Assembly: GCF_040782645.1 (NCBI RefSeq)
Contig: NZ_CP160403.1
Location: 4,030,001-4,094,000 of the forward strand
Source: Streptomyces sp. HUAS ZL42
GTDB taxonomy: Bacteria > Actinomycetota > Actinomycetes > Streptomycetales > Streptomycetaceae
DNA: 64,000 bases
Reading direction: 5' to 3'
This document shows, one piece after another, positions 9,097 through 16,640 of the stretch. The notes under the pieces were generated by a model. That model saw nothing but the letters and a program-made list of their open reading frames with translations, did not search any database and was not told the origin of the DNA. The first letter of the stretch is position 1; the number at the start of each line of letters is the position of its first letter. Made by a program: the position numbers and the translations under genes.

Positions 9097-9123
9097 GATA
9101 CCCGACAGCTGATGTCGGGTATC
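9097..9123. repeat. Perfect 11-bp inverted repeat (GATACCCGACA / TGTCGGGTATC)
   Basis: Two perfect 11-bp arms separated by five bases (GCTGA). It lies 27 bp after the stop of the upstream gene and 17 bp before the ATG of the PNPOx-type gene. It could be a hairpin terminator of the upstream gene or a protein operator at the downstream promoter; there is no T tract on either side. Confidence 0.6.
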
Positions 9124-9140
9124 GGCGCCACACTCGCCGT

Positions 9141-9614
9141 ATGACAGCGAACTGGGCAACCTTCAGCGAGGCGGAACCCGAGCTGGCCGGCATCGTGGAG
9201 CAACGCTTCAGCGCCTTCACGCACCACGTCCTCGCGACGCTGCGCAAGGACGGCTCCCCGCGCACCACCGGCCTCGAGGTCCGTTTCCTGGACGGTGAGC
9301 TGTGGCTCGGCATGATGCCGGGCTCCCTCAAGGCGCTCGACCTGCTCCGCGACCCGCGCTTCGCGCTGCAGGCGAACCCGGGCGAGGGCACCGGGATGGG
9401 CGGCGGGGACGTGCGGATCAGCGGGCGGGCGATCGAGGTCGAGGACGGAAACGCGAAGGCCGGATACATGAAAGAGGTGGAACCGCCGCAGCCGTTCCAC
9501 CTCTTCCGCACCGAGCTGACGGAGGTCGTACGGACCTACGTCGAGGACGACACGTATCTGGTCGTCCAGGTCTGGAAGCCCGGAGAGCCGGTGCGCACTC
9601 TCAAGCGGACGTGA
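9141..9614 (+). CDS. Pyridoxamine-5'-phosphate-oxidase-fold (PNPOx) family protein
   Basis: A 157-residue split-barrel protein of the PNPOx/FMN- or F420-binding superfamily. The early segment HHVLATLRKDGSPRTTGLEV and LWLGMMPGSLKALDLLRDPR match the two first beta hairpins and cofactor loop of this family. In actinobacteria many such proteins bind F420 rather than FMN, and the sequence alone does not decide. The C-terminus (YLVVQVWKPGEPVRTLKR) completes the barrel. The ATG at 9141 begins MTANWATFSE. It lies just beyond a perfect inverted repeat that may control it, and it converges with guaA. Confidence 0.85.
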   Translation: MTANWATFSEAEPELAGIVEQRFSAFTHHVLATLRKDGSPRTTGLEVRFLDGELWLGMMPGSLKALDLLRDPRFALQANPGEGTGMGGGDVRISGRAIEVEDGNAKAGYMKEVEPPQPFHLFRTELTEVVRTYVEDDTYLVVQVWKPGEPVRTLKRT

Positions 9615-9633
9615 CCTTCGAAGAACGGGAGGG

Positions 9634-11214
9634 CTACTCCCACTCGATGGTGCCCGGGGGCTTGGAGGTCACGTCGAGGACGACGCGGTTGACGTCGCGG
9701 ACCTCGTTCGTGATGCGGGTCGAGATGCGTGCGAGGACGTCGTACGGCAGTCGCGACCAGTCGGCCGTCATGGCGTCCTCGGACGAGACCGGGCGCAGGA
9801 CGATCGGGTGGCCGTACGTCCGGCCGTCGCCCTGGACGCCGACGCTGCGGACGTCCGCGAGCAGGACCACCGGGCACTGCCAGATGTCGCGGTCGAGGCC
9901 GGCCGCCGTGAGCTCCTCGCGGGCGATGGCGTCGGCCTCGCGGAGCAGGTCGAGCCGCTCCTTGGTGACCTCGCCGACGATACGGATGCCCAGGCCGGGG
10001 CCGGGGAACGGCTGACGCTGGACGATCTCGTCGGGCAGGCCGAGCTCCTGGCCGACCATCCGGACCTCGTCCTTGAAGAGCTTGCGGAGCGGCTCGACCA
10101 GCTTGAACTCGAGGTCCTCCGGCAGCCCGCCGACGTTGTGGTGGGACTTGATGTTGGCGGTGCCGGTGCCGCCACCGGACTCGACCACGTCCGGGTAGAG
10201 CGTGCCCTGGACGAGGAACTCGACCGCGGGACCCTGGTCCGCGATGATCTCCGCCTGCGCCTGCTCGAAGACGCGGATGAACTCGCGCCCGATGATCTTC
10301 CGCTTCTCCTCGGGGTCGGAGACGCCCTGGAGCGCGGTGAGGAAGCGCTCCTCCGCGTCCACGACCTTCAGCTGCACGCCGGTCGCGGCCACGAAGTCCT
10401 TCTCGACCTGCTCGGTCTCGCCCTTGCGCATCAGGCCGTGGTCGACGTACACGCAGGTCAGCTGGGAGCCGATGGCCTTCTGGACGAGGGCGGCGGCGAC
10501 GGCGGAGTCCACGCCGCCGGAGAGCCCGCAGATCGCGCGCTTGTCACCGACCTGCTCGCGGATGAGGGCGACCTGCTCCTCGATGACGTTGCCGGTGGTC
10601 CAGTCCGGGCTGAGCCCCGCGCCGCGGTAGAGGAAGTGCTCCAGGACCTGCTGGCCGTGCGTGGAGTGCATCACCTCGGGGTGGTACTGCACGCCGTACA
10701 GCTTCTTCTCGTCGTTCTCGAAGGCGGCGACCGGGACGACGTCCGTGGACGCCGTGACGGAGAAGCCCTCCGGGGCGGCGGAGCAGGCGTCGCCGTGCGA
10801 CATCCACACGGCCTGCTCGGCCGGGGTGCCCTCGAAGAGGGTGGAGGACGAGCGGGAGACGTGCAGCTCCGTACGGCCGTACTCGCGGGCGCCGGTGTTG
10901 TCGACCGTGCCGCCGAGGGACTGCGCCATCAGCTGGAAGCCGTAGCACATGCCGAAGACGGGGACGCCGGCCTCGAAGATCTCGCGGTCGAGGCGGGGGG
11001 CGCCCTCCTCGTACACGGACGAGGGGCCGCCGGAGAGGATGATCGCCGCCGGGTTCTTGGCGAGCATCTCCGCGACCGGCATGGTGCTCGGCACGATCTC
11101 GCTGTAGACCCGGGCCTCGCGGACGCGACGGGCGATGAGCTGGGCGTACTGCGCGCCGAAGTCGACGACCAGGACGGTGTCGGGGGCGGCGGCAGCGGAA
11201 GTCGCTGATGACAC
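9634..11214 (-). CDS. guaA: GMP synthase (glutamine-hydrolysing)
   Basis: GuaA converts XMP to GMP using glutamine and ATP, the last step of guanine nucleotide synthesis. The 526-residue protein has the class I amidotransferase domain first, with the nucleophile Cys90 in [10 protein letters not shown] and the His/Glu pair in YHPEVMHS. The ATP pyrophosphatase domain follows with the P-loop-like SGGVDSAV, then the GMP-synthase C-terminal dimerisation domain ending [10 protein letters not shown]. The length is normal. The start is GTG at 11214, preceded by GGAAGG at 6 bp spacing. guaB and guaB3 lie 26 kb away. Upstream is the divergent chorismate mutase leader region. Confidence 0.97.
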   Translation of the reverse strand: MSSATSAAAAPDTVLVVDFGAQYAQLIARRVREARVYSEIVPSTMPVAEMLAKNPAAIILSGGPSSVYEEGAPRLDREIFEAGVPVFGMCYGFQLMAQSLGGTVDNTGAREYGRTELHVSRSSSTLFEGTPAEQAVWMSHGDACSAAPEGFSVTASTDVVPVAAFENDEKKLYGVQYHPEVMHSTHGQQVLEHFLYRGAGLSPDWTTGNVIEEQVALIREQVGDKRAICGLSGGVDSAVAAALVQKAIGSQLTCVYVDHGLMRKGETEQVEKDFVAATGVQLKVVDAEERFLTALQGVSDPEEKRKIIGREFIRVFEQAQAEIIADQGPAVEFLVQGTLYPDVVESGGGTGTANIKSHHNVGGLPEDLEFKLVEPLRKLFKDEVRMVGQELGLPDEIVQRQPFPGPGLGIRIVGEVTKERLDLLREADAIAREELTAAGLDRDIWQCPVVLLADVRSVGVQGDGRTYGHPIVLRPVSSEDAMTADWSRLPYDVLARISTRITNEVRDVNRVVLDVTSKPPGTIEWE

Positions 11215-11352
11215 GGGGTGCCTTCCGGCGGTTGGGCGGGTCCTTGTGCTAGCCGATTCTACCGAGGTGGCTGCGGGGCACGTCCCGCCCGCTGGGGGCC
11301 GCCGCCCACGACGGGCTGCGTGCGACAACCGTGTCTCACCATGCGAACGCTC

Positions 11353-11381
11353 TTGGCCCGCACCCTCGCGCCGGGCATACT
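11353..11381 (+). promoter_or_regulatory. Predicted promoter of the chorismate mutase leader transcript
   Basis: TTGGCC at 11353-11358 and CATACT at 11376-11381 are spaced by 17 bp, each matching four of six bases of the vegetative consensus. The predicted transcription start falls about 7 bp after the -10 box, on the A of the ATG at 11389, so the short peptide below would be translated from a leaderless message. This is inference from position and consensus. Confidence 0.45.
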
Positions 11382-11388
11382 GACTTCC

Positions 11389-11460
11389 ATGCGTACGCCC
11401 ACGACCTTCGTCTTTACCTATGGCACCTGGCCCGCCAGCTGCCATGGTCGTGCTGCTTGA
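11389..11460 (+). CDS. Candidate aromatic leader peptide (23 aa) upstream of chorismate mutase
   Basis: A 23-codon reading frame, ATG to TGA, with the core FVFTYGTW: two Phe, one Tyr and one Trp in eight residues. No ribosome site is visible, but the ATG coincides with the predicted transcription start, and leaderless starts are common in Streptomyces. It ends 19 bp before a 13-bp GC-rich hairpin that precedes the chorismate mutase gene. Enrichment for all three aromatic amino acids immediately before a gene at the branch point to Phe and Tyr is the classic sign of ribosome-mediated attenuation. Coding is inferred; the peptide has no function of its own in this model. Confidence 0.6.
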   Translation: MRTPTTFVFTYGTWPASCHGRAA

Positions 11461-11479
11461 CGTACTGACAAGCGACTTC

Positions 11480-11516
11480 CCAGGCGCCCCGGGCCGACAA
11501 GGTCCGGGGCGCCTGG
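11480..11516 (+). terminator. GC-rich hairpin, candidate attenuator before chorismate mutase
   Basis: A perfect 13-bp stem, CCAGGCGCCCCGG (11480-11492) with CCGGGGCGCCTGG (11504-11516), and an 11-base loop. No clear T tract follows (cgtttgcgg), which is usual for Streptomyces terminators. A competing pairing is visible: AGGTCCG at 11500-11506 is the reverse complement of CGGACCT at 11523-11529, so a second structure could open the 3' arm. This supports a switch rather than a simple end of transcription. Confidence 0.55.
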
Positions 11517-11573
11517 CGTTTGCGGACCTGTCGCTCCAGGGCACCGCATCCCACCCCTTGAGGAGCCCCCGAC

Positions 11574-11861
11574 ATGACCACCACCGCCGCGGAGAAGACC
11601 GGCGCGCACACCCCCGAGGCCGCCGACGTGATCACCGGCGCCCGTGAGCGCATCGACGCGCTCGACGACCGGATCATCGGCCTGATCCAGGAACGCGTGG
11701 CGGTCTCCGCCGTGATCCAGGAGGCCCGGATCTCCTCCGGCGGGCGACGGGTGAACCTGTCCCGGGAGATGGAGATCCTCGGCCACTACAGGGACGCCCT
11801 CGGCAAGCCCGGCACCGCCCTCGCCATGACGCTCCTCGAACTGTGCCGGGGTCGCATCTGA
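11574..11861 (+). CDS. Chorismate mutase (AroQ class)
   Basis: A 95-residue all-helical AroQ-type chorismate mutase, which rearranges chorismate to prephenate on the way to Phe and Tyr. The first helix carries the active-site pattern REEIDALD-like (here [19 protein letters not shown]), followed by [11 protein letters not shown] and the [19 protein letters not shown] region. The length is typical of monofunctional AroQ. The ATG at 11574 is preceded by TTGAGGAG. The gene follows a short peptide rich in Phe, Tyr and Trp and a strong hairpin, so expression is probably controlled by attenuation. It diverges from guaA. Confidence 0.93.
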   Translation: MTTTAAEKTGAHTPEAADVITGARERIDALDDRIIGLIQERVAVSAVIQEARISSGGRRVNLSREMEILGHYRDALGKPGTALAMTLLELCRGRI

Positions 11862-12331
11862 GTTCGGGCCCCCTCTCACCCGTACGGCGCGTGACCGCAT
11901 CGCGAACCACTTCGTTGGTGCTGGTGTCCGTGCCAGCCAGGGGCGGGCCCGAAGGAACCACGCGTGGCTCGCTGGAGCGATGAGGCGCACGGACAGTGCT
12001 GTGCGTCGTGGGACCTCGCTCCAGGGAAGTGACCGGACGGCAGGGGACAGCAGCCCGGTCACCAAGAGAACGGTCGGCTCCGGGGACGCCCGGGGCCGAC
12101 CGGCGGAAACTCCAAAAAGGCACAAGGCTGGGTCAGACGGTTGCGGAGGCCGCGTCCATCCACCACGATGCGTAGAACACCCCCAAGTCCCGCTGCAGAC
12201 AACCGCCTTGCTCCGACGTTCGACCGCCAGAGGTCCAGACCAAGCGGGCGAGGGCCATACGAGACCAGCGGCGCAACCCCCCGGCGCCGCTTCGAGGCAC
12301 CGGCGCTGCCCTGACGTCGGTGCTGACCGAA
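11862..12331. other. 470-bp spacer without a recognised gene
   Basis: No credible coding frame, RNA gene or mobile-element end is seen between the chorismate mutase stop and the terminator at 12332. The only structure is a hairpin: CTGGAGCGA at 11972-11980 pairs with TCGCTCCAG at 12016-12024, with GCGCAC/GTGCGT extending it inside. Both strands carry open frames, but they have no family resemblance and no ribosome sites. Confidence 0.5.
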
Positions 12332-12366
12332 GAAGGGCCCCGCGGTTCCGTCCCGCGGGGCCCTTC
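12332..12366 (-). terminator. Strong hairpin terminator of the minus-strand membrane-protein gene
   Basis: A 14-bp perfect stem (GAAGGGCCCCGCGG with its complement) around a 7-base loop, 12 bp beyond the stop codon at 12379. No T tract, as common in this genus. Confidence 0.8.
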
Positions 12367-12378
12367 GCTCTGCTCGGC

Positions 12379-13536
12379 TCAGACCCGGGACACCGCCCCG
12401 CACTCCTCCGAGCGGTCCTCGTCGAGTTCCTTGCTGCGGTCGTACGGGTCCGTGGTCGGGCCCGTCGGGGCCGCGCCCGTGGGTTCGGCGCTCGAGAACT
12501 CCGGGTGCAGAAAGCCGTCGTGGATGTCGCAGGCCGAGTTGCCGATGTTCTCGTCGTAGCGGGCGACCGCGATCCTGCCCGGGGTGACCTGGTACGTGGC
12601 CGGGTCGGAGAGTTCGATGTCGAGGACGCGGCGCACGATGGTGCGGGTGACCTCGGTCGAACCGTCGGCCCTGACGACCGGGTAGACGAAGGTGTAGTCC
12701 GCGTGCACGGCGACCGAGGCGTGGTCGCCGGCCTTGAACGTCATGCGGCCCCGCGTCTTGACGACATCACCGACGAGTCGGACATCCTCGGGGTTGAACC
12801 TGCTGAACATCGTCAGGGGGTCGTGCTCCTTGTCGGGCTTGCGGAGTGCCGTGTCCAGCAGGTCGCGCAGGTCCTTCTGCACGGGATCGATCACGCCGAG
12901 CGCGGCCGCGGGCCGTTCGCCGCGGAGCGTGGCAGGGTCGAGGTTCGCAGCCATCAGGAGCTTTCTGGTCTGCTGCAGCGCCTGCTCGACCTGAGCCTTG
13001 GACCGAGTGCCGACGGGGGTCGCCTTCGGCAGGACGATGCCGGCCTCGCCGTCGGCCCACCGCACGGCGGGCGACCCGGCGAACGGCTCGTCCAGGGTGG
13101 GCGTTTCGGGATCGACCGCGGAGGGCGGGGCGGTCGGAGCGGCGGTCTCCGCGGGCAGTGGGGACGCGGCGGCCGGGTTCGGATCGTCGCCCGTGCCGAA
13201 GGGGTCGCCGGGCAGCAGCGAGGGCTTCACGGCGACGACGGCCACGGCGACGGCGAGCGGCACGCCGAGGATCGCCCACCGGCGCCGACGACGGACCGCG
13301 CGTCCGCTGATCTCCTGCAGGTCCGGCCCGGTGCGCCAGCCCTCCGGCAGTTCACCCCGCGCCTCCTGCCGCCGCAGCCGCTCGGTGACCATGCGGGCCC
13401 GCGCGGACGGCTCCTTCGGCGCGGAGGCCCGGATGTCGCGCTCACTGTCCTTGACGAACTTCTCCCACACGTCATCGGGGATGGAGGAGCCGTCTCGCGA
13501 ACTCGAACTCGGCTCCTCGGACGGTGTGTTGGCCAC
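12379..13536 (-). CDS. Single-pass membrane protein of unknown function
   Basis: A protein of about 385 residues with a cytoplasmic N-terminal region (VWEKFVKDSERDIRASAPKE, then an Arg-rich stretch), one membrane helix at about residues 90-108 (WAILGVPLAVAVAVVAV), a Pro/Ala-rich linker and an external domain of about 230 residues. The external domain has a Cys pair (one near NSACDIHDGF and one near EECGAVS). I do not recognise a family. Start chosen is GTG at 13536 (first residues VANTPSEEPSS); an ATG at 13596 lies 20 codons upstream. A GAGAGG site lies about 13 bp before the GTG, which is weak. It is divergent from the LAxTG surface protein. Confidence 0.7.
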   Translation of the reverse strand: MANTPSEEPSSSSRDGSSIPDDVWEKFVKDSERDIRASAPKEPSARARMVTERLRRQEARGELPEGWRTGPDLQEISGRAVRRRRRWAILGVPLAVAVAVVAVKPSLLPGDPFGTGDDPNPAAASPLPAETAAPTAPPSAVDPETPTLDEPFAGSPAVRWADGEAGIVLPKATPVGTRSKAQVEQALQQTRKLLMAANLDPATLRGERPAAALGVIDPVQKDLRDLLDTALRKPDKEHDPLTMFSRFNPEDVRLVGDVVKTRGRMTFKAGDHASVAVHADYTFVYPVVRADGSTEVTRTIVRRVLDIELSDPATYQVTPGRIAVARYDENIGNSACDIHDGFLHPEFSSAEPTGAAPTGPTTDPYDRSKELDEDRSEECGAVSRV

Positions 13537-13607
13537 GGCGGCGGAGGGCCTCTCTGTGAGTGGTCGTCGGGCAGCAGAGCGTACGGCAGCCCCCACGCCA
13601 GCCGGGC

Positions 13608-13621
13608 GTGACCCAGGTCAC
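13608..13621. promoter_or_regulatory. Palindrome GTGACCCAGGTCAC, fits the Streptomyces Crp motif
   Basis: A 6-2-6 palindrome in the divergent spacer between the membrane-protein gene and the LAxTG surface-protein gene. It fits the reported Streptomyces Crp pattern GTG(N6)GNCAC. A second, nearly identical copy lies at 20180-20193. Binding is inferred only. Confidence 0.45.
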
Positions 13622-13623
13622 AT

Positions 13624-13662
13624 AAAAAACCTGTGAATGGGAGCGCAACCATTCACAGGTTT
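13624..13662 (-). terminator. 14-bp hairpin with a six-base T tract on the minus strand
   Basis: AAACCTGTGAATGG (13627-13640) pairs perfectly with CCATTCACAGGTTT (13649-13662) across an 8-base loop, and six A residues at 13624-13629 become a U tract when read on the minus strand. This is an intrinsic-terminator shape, rare in high-GC genomes. It sits in a divergent spacer, so on the minus strand it would end antisense transcription from the surface-protein gene or attenuate the membrane-protein gene from within its leader. Confidence 0.6.
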
Positions 13663-13744
13663 CACGGATCCAACCACCAGAACCAAGGGCCACACCCGCG
13701 CCCCACACGCGGCGCCCTCCACACTGGACTCCTTGAGGTTTTTC

Positions 13745-14755
13745 ATGAAGCTTCGCCGCGCCATGGCCACTGCGGCCGCGACGGCTGCCATAGCCCCGCT
13801 GGCGCTGCTCTCGGCTCCGGCCGCGTTCGCGACGGACGACACGACCGCGACGCCGACCACCTCCGTGAGCGGGTCGCCCTCCGACAGCGCCTCGTCGTCC
13901 ACGAGCGCCTCCGCCTCCGACAGTGCCTCGTCGTCGGCATCCTCGTCGGCCTCCGACAGCGCCTCGTCGTCCGCGAGCGCGTCCGCCTCCGCGTCCGACA
14001 CCACCTCGCCCTCAGCGAGCGCCTCCACCACTGCCTCGCCCTCCGCGAGCGCCTCGGGCAAGCCGGGCGACGACTTCTGCGCGGACGAGGACAACGCCTC
14101 CATCGGGGTCAGCGACGACCTGCACAGCAGCCTTTCGGGCCTGCCGGAGAAGATCGTCGCCGGCAGCGGCTGGACCCGGTTCTCGTTCAACGTCTCCAAC
14201 AGCGGCGACGGCGACATCAAGGACATCAAGCCCCTGATCGGTGTCGCCGCAGTCGGCTGGGACGAGGAGGACTACTCCGGCGAGATCAAGGTTCAGGTCT
14301 ACAACAAGGCCTCGGGCACGTGGGAGACGCTCGCGGACGCCGCGGGCGAGGGGGCCACGTTCCCGGCGTTCTCCCTGGGCGCCGGCCAGTCCACCTCGTA
14401 CAAGCTGCGGCTGAGCGTCAGCGGCAAGGTCCCGGACGCGATCGGCCTGACGGGCGGGTTCGCCCAGTACGCGGACGAGGACGGCTGCTGGCTCGCCGAC
14501 GACCCGAACGGCTGGATCTACTTCTTCGACATCCTCGCCGCAGGGTCCGACGCCGGTAACCCGAACGACGCCAAGCCGCAGGGCGGCATGGGCGACCTGT
14601 CCGACGTGGGCAAGGTGGACGCCACCGGCAGCCTCGCCGAGACCGGCTCCAGCTCCGCTCTCCCGATCATCGGTCTCGTCGGCGGTGTCGCCGTCGTCGC
14701 CGGTGCGGGTGCGGTGTTCGTGGTGCGGCGGCGCAAGGGCGGCGCGGAGGCGTAA
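13745..14755 (+). CDS. Sortase-anchored (LAETG) Ser/Ala-rich surface protein
   Basis: A 336-residue exported protein. A signal peptide ends near residue 30 (LLSAPAAFA). A low-complexity Ser/Ala/Asp/Thr stalk fills residues about 40-105. The folded ectodomain follows (FCADEDNASIG to GCWLADDPNGW, with a Cys at each end). The C-terminus is a cell-wall sorting signal: LAETG at 297-301, a hydrophobic helix, then VVRRRKGGAEA. LAxTG is the motif used by class E sortases of Streptomyces rather than LPxTG. The start at 13745 gives a clean signal peptide; an upstream in-frame ATG at 13637 does not. The domain function is unknown; a surface or adhesive role is inferred. Its 3' end faces the GMC oxidoreductase across a shared terminator. 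Confidence 0.85.
   Translation: MKLRRAMATAAATAAIAPLALLSAPAAFATDDTTATPTTSVSGSPSDSASSSTSASASDSASSSASSSASDSASSSASASASASDTTSPSASASTTASPSASASGKPGDDFCADEDNASIGVSDDLHSSLSGLPEKIVAGSGWTRFSFNVSNSGDGDIKDIKPLIGVAAVGWDEEDYSGEIKVQVYNKASGTWETLADAAGEGATFPAFSLGAGQSTSYKLRLSVSGKVPDAIGLTGGFAQYADEDGCWLADDPNGWIYFFDILAAGSDAGNPNDAKPQGGMGDLSDVGKVDATGSLAETGSSSALPIIGLVGGVAVVAGAGAVFVVRRRKGGAEA
13873..14055 (+). repeat. Low-complexity Ser/Ala-coding repeat in the surface protein stalk
   Basis: About 60 codons that alternate Ser with Ala, Asp or Thr (SASASDSASS-type units), encoded by short degenerate repeats such as GCCTCGTCGTCC. Such stalks lift a domain away from the wall. The repeats are likely length-variable between strains. 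Confidence 0.8.
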
Positions 14756-14780
14756 GGCGCCGCGCAACGCTTATCGCAAG

Positions 14781-14832
14781 GCAGCAGAGAGGGACCTGAG
14801 CTCGGAGGGGGGCACAGGTCCCTTTCTGCTGC
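14781..14832. terminator. Bidirectional hairpin terminator between convergent genes
   Basis: GCAGCAGAGAGGGACCTG at 14781-14798 pairs with CAGGTCCCTTTCTGCTGC at 14815-14832 with one G-U pair out of 18. It lies between the stop of the LAETG protein gene (14755) and the stop of the GMC oxidoreductase gene (14835). Confidence 0.85.
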
Positions 14833-14834
14833 CG

Positions 14835-16613
14835 TCACTTCTTCGGCGGCACCGACGGCATCCCCAGGAACGGCAACCGCAGCGCCCCGAACGCCTCCGC
14901 CGGAACCGCCGGCGACTTCGGCTCCACCGGCTGCAGGCGTGCGTACGCCGCGCCCTGGGCGGGTCGCGGGTCCTCCTCGCCCTTGTTCGGCCAGTACGAC
15001 ATCGCCCGCTCGGCCTGCGCCGTGATCGTCAGGGACGGATTCACGCCCAGGTTCGCCGAGACCGCCGCCCCGTCCACGACCGAGATGCCGGGGTGGCCGT
15101 AGAGGCGGTGGTACGGGTCGATGACGCCGGTGTCGCGGGAGTCGCCGATCGGGCAGCCGCCCAGGAAGTGGGCGGTGAGCGGGGTGCCCATCAACTCGCC
15201 CACGTTGGAGCCGGGGAAGCCGTTGATGTCCGCGGCGATCGCCGACGCCGCCTCCGACGCCGCCCTGATCTGCTTGGGGTTGGGGGCACCGTGGCCCTGC
15301 CTCGCCGTCAGCAGGCCCCTGCCCACGCCCGTCGGCTTCAGGTACGTCGTCAGGGAGTTGTCCAGCGACTGCATCACCAGGCCGATGATCGTGCGCTCCG
15401 ACCAGCGGCGGTTGGAGAGGGAGCGCAGCACCAGCAGGGGGTGGCGGGCGGCGTGCGCCAGCCAGGCGGCCGCCCGGGAGCGGCCCTCCGCGTACGGGAC
15501 CTGGAGGATCGACAGGCCGCCCATCGAGTTCGAGCCCTTGCCGTAGCGGACCGGCTCGATGTGGGTGTTCTCGTCCGGGTGGATGGACGACGTGATGGCG
15601 ACTCCCCGCGTGAAGTCGACCTTCGGCTCGCCCGTCGCCCGGCGGTAGCGGCGGTTGTCCGTCTGCGCGCCGACCAGGGCCTCGGAGTTCGTACGGGTCA
15701 GTTCGCCCAGCTTGTCCGAGATGTAGGGCAGTTGGCCGCTCGCCTTCATCCGGTGGAGGAGGGTCTGCGTGCCGTACGTGCCCGCGGCCAGGACCACGCG
15801 GTGGGCCGTGAAGGTCCGTCCCTCGCCCTTGCGGCGGTTGTCCGTGGGGAGCGTCGCCACCGCGTAGCCGCCCCGCGAGTCGTCCGTGACCGACACGACC
15901 GTCGTCATCGGGTGCACCACCGCGCCGGCCTTCTCTGCGAGATGGAGGTAGTTCTCGTTGAGGGTGTTCTTCGCTCCGTGGCGGCAGCCCGTCATGCACT
16001 CGCCGCACTCCGTGCAGGCCTTGCGGGACGGGCCCGTGCCGCCGAAGTACGGGTCGGGCACCTGCTCGCCCGGCTTCGCCTTCGTCTCGCCGTCGGCGTC
16101 CTTCCCGTCCCCGAAGAAGACACCGACCGGCGCCATGTGGAACGTGTCCCCGACGCCCATACGCTCCGCCGCCGCCTTCAGGTGCACGTCGGAGGGGGTC
16201 GTCGTCGGGTTGAGCCGTACGCCGAGCATGCGCCGGGCCTGGTCGTAGTACGGCTTCAGCTCCTCCTGCCAGTCCGTGATGTCACGCCACTGCGGATCGT
16301 CGAAGAAGGGCTTCGGCGGTACGTAGAGGGTGTTGGCGTAGTTGAGGGAGCCGCCGCCCACACCGGCTCCCGCCAGCACCATCACGTTGCCCAGCAGGTG
16401 GATGCGCTGGATGCCGTACATGCCGAGCCTGGGGGCCCAGAGGTAGTTCTTCAGGTCCCAGGAGTTCTTGGGAAGCGTGGCGGGGGTGAAGCGGCGGCCC
16501 GCTTCCAGGACGCCCACGCGGTAGCCCTTCTCCGTGAGGCGCAGGGCGGTCACCGAGCCGCCGAAGCCCGATCCGACGACGATGACGTCGTAGTCGTAAG
16601 CGTCCTGGGGCAC
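14835..16613 (-). CDS. GMC family FAD oxidoreductase, ChoD-like
   Basis: A 592-residue flavoprotein of the glucose-methanol-choline family, closest in layout to the cholesterol-oxidase-type ChoD of mycobacteria. The FAD-binding Rossmann motif GSGFGGSVTALRL is at residues 13-25, and AGAGVGGGSLNYAN carries the second FAD contact. A Cys-rich segment CTECGECMTGCRHGAKNT near residue 205 has four Cys in CxxCxxCxxxC spacing. The C-terminal HFLGGCPIGDS and the catalytic-site region NPSLTITAQAERA are conserved. There is no signal peptide. Real substrate is unknown; sterol oxidation is only the family precedent. In M. tuberculosis choD sits next to guaB3, whereas here they are separated by the kinase array. 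Confidence 0.88.
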   Translation of the reverse strand: MPQDAYDYDVIVVGSGFGGSVTALRLTEKGYRVGVLEAGRRFTPATLPKNSWDLKNYLWAPRLGMYGIQRIHLLGNVMVLAGAGVGGGSLNYANTLYVPPKPFFDDPQWRDITDWQEELKPYYDQARRMLGVRLNPTTTPSDVHLKAAAERMGVGDTFHMAPVGVFFGDGKDADGETKAKPGEQVPDPYFGGTGPSRKACTECGECMTGCRHGAKNTLNENYLHLAEKAGAVVHPMTTVVSVTDDSRGGYAVATLPTDNRRKGEGRTFTAHRVVLAAGTYGTQTLLHRMKASGQLPYISDKLGELTRTNSEALVGAQTDNRRYRRATGEPKVDFTRGVAITSSIHPDENTHIEPVRYGKGSNSMGGLSILQVPYAEGRSRAAAWLAHAARHPLLVLRSLSNRRWSERTIIGLVMQSLDNSLTTYLKPTGVGRGLLTARQGHGAPNPKQIRAASEAASAIAADINGFPGSNVGELMGTPLTAHFLGGCPIGDSRDTGVIDPYHRLYGHPGISVVDGAAVSANLGVNPSLTITAQAERAMSYWPNKGEEDPRPAQGAAYARLQPVEPKSPAVPAEAFGALRLPFLGMPSVPPKK

Positions 16614-16640
16614 GTGTTCTCCTCGTCGAGTGTCCGTGGT

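Noticed and set aside
9808..11208. Long plus-strand frame opposite guaA
   Set aside because: It is antisense to a highly conserved enzyme and is Leu/Val/Asp-rich in a periodic way typical of codon-mirror frames.
11862..12331. Degenerate transposase or small gene in the spacer after chorismate mutase
   Set aside because: No frame shows a transposase motif, ribosome site or recognisable homology; the hairpin at 11972-12024 alone is not enough.
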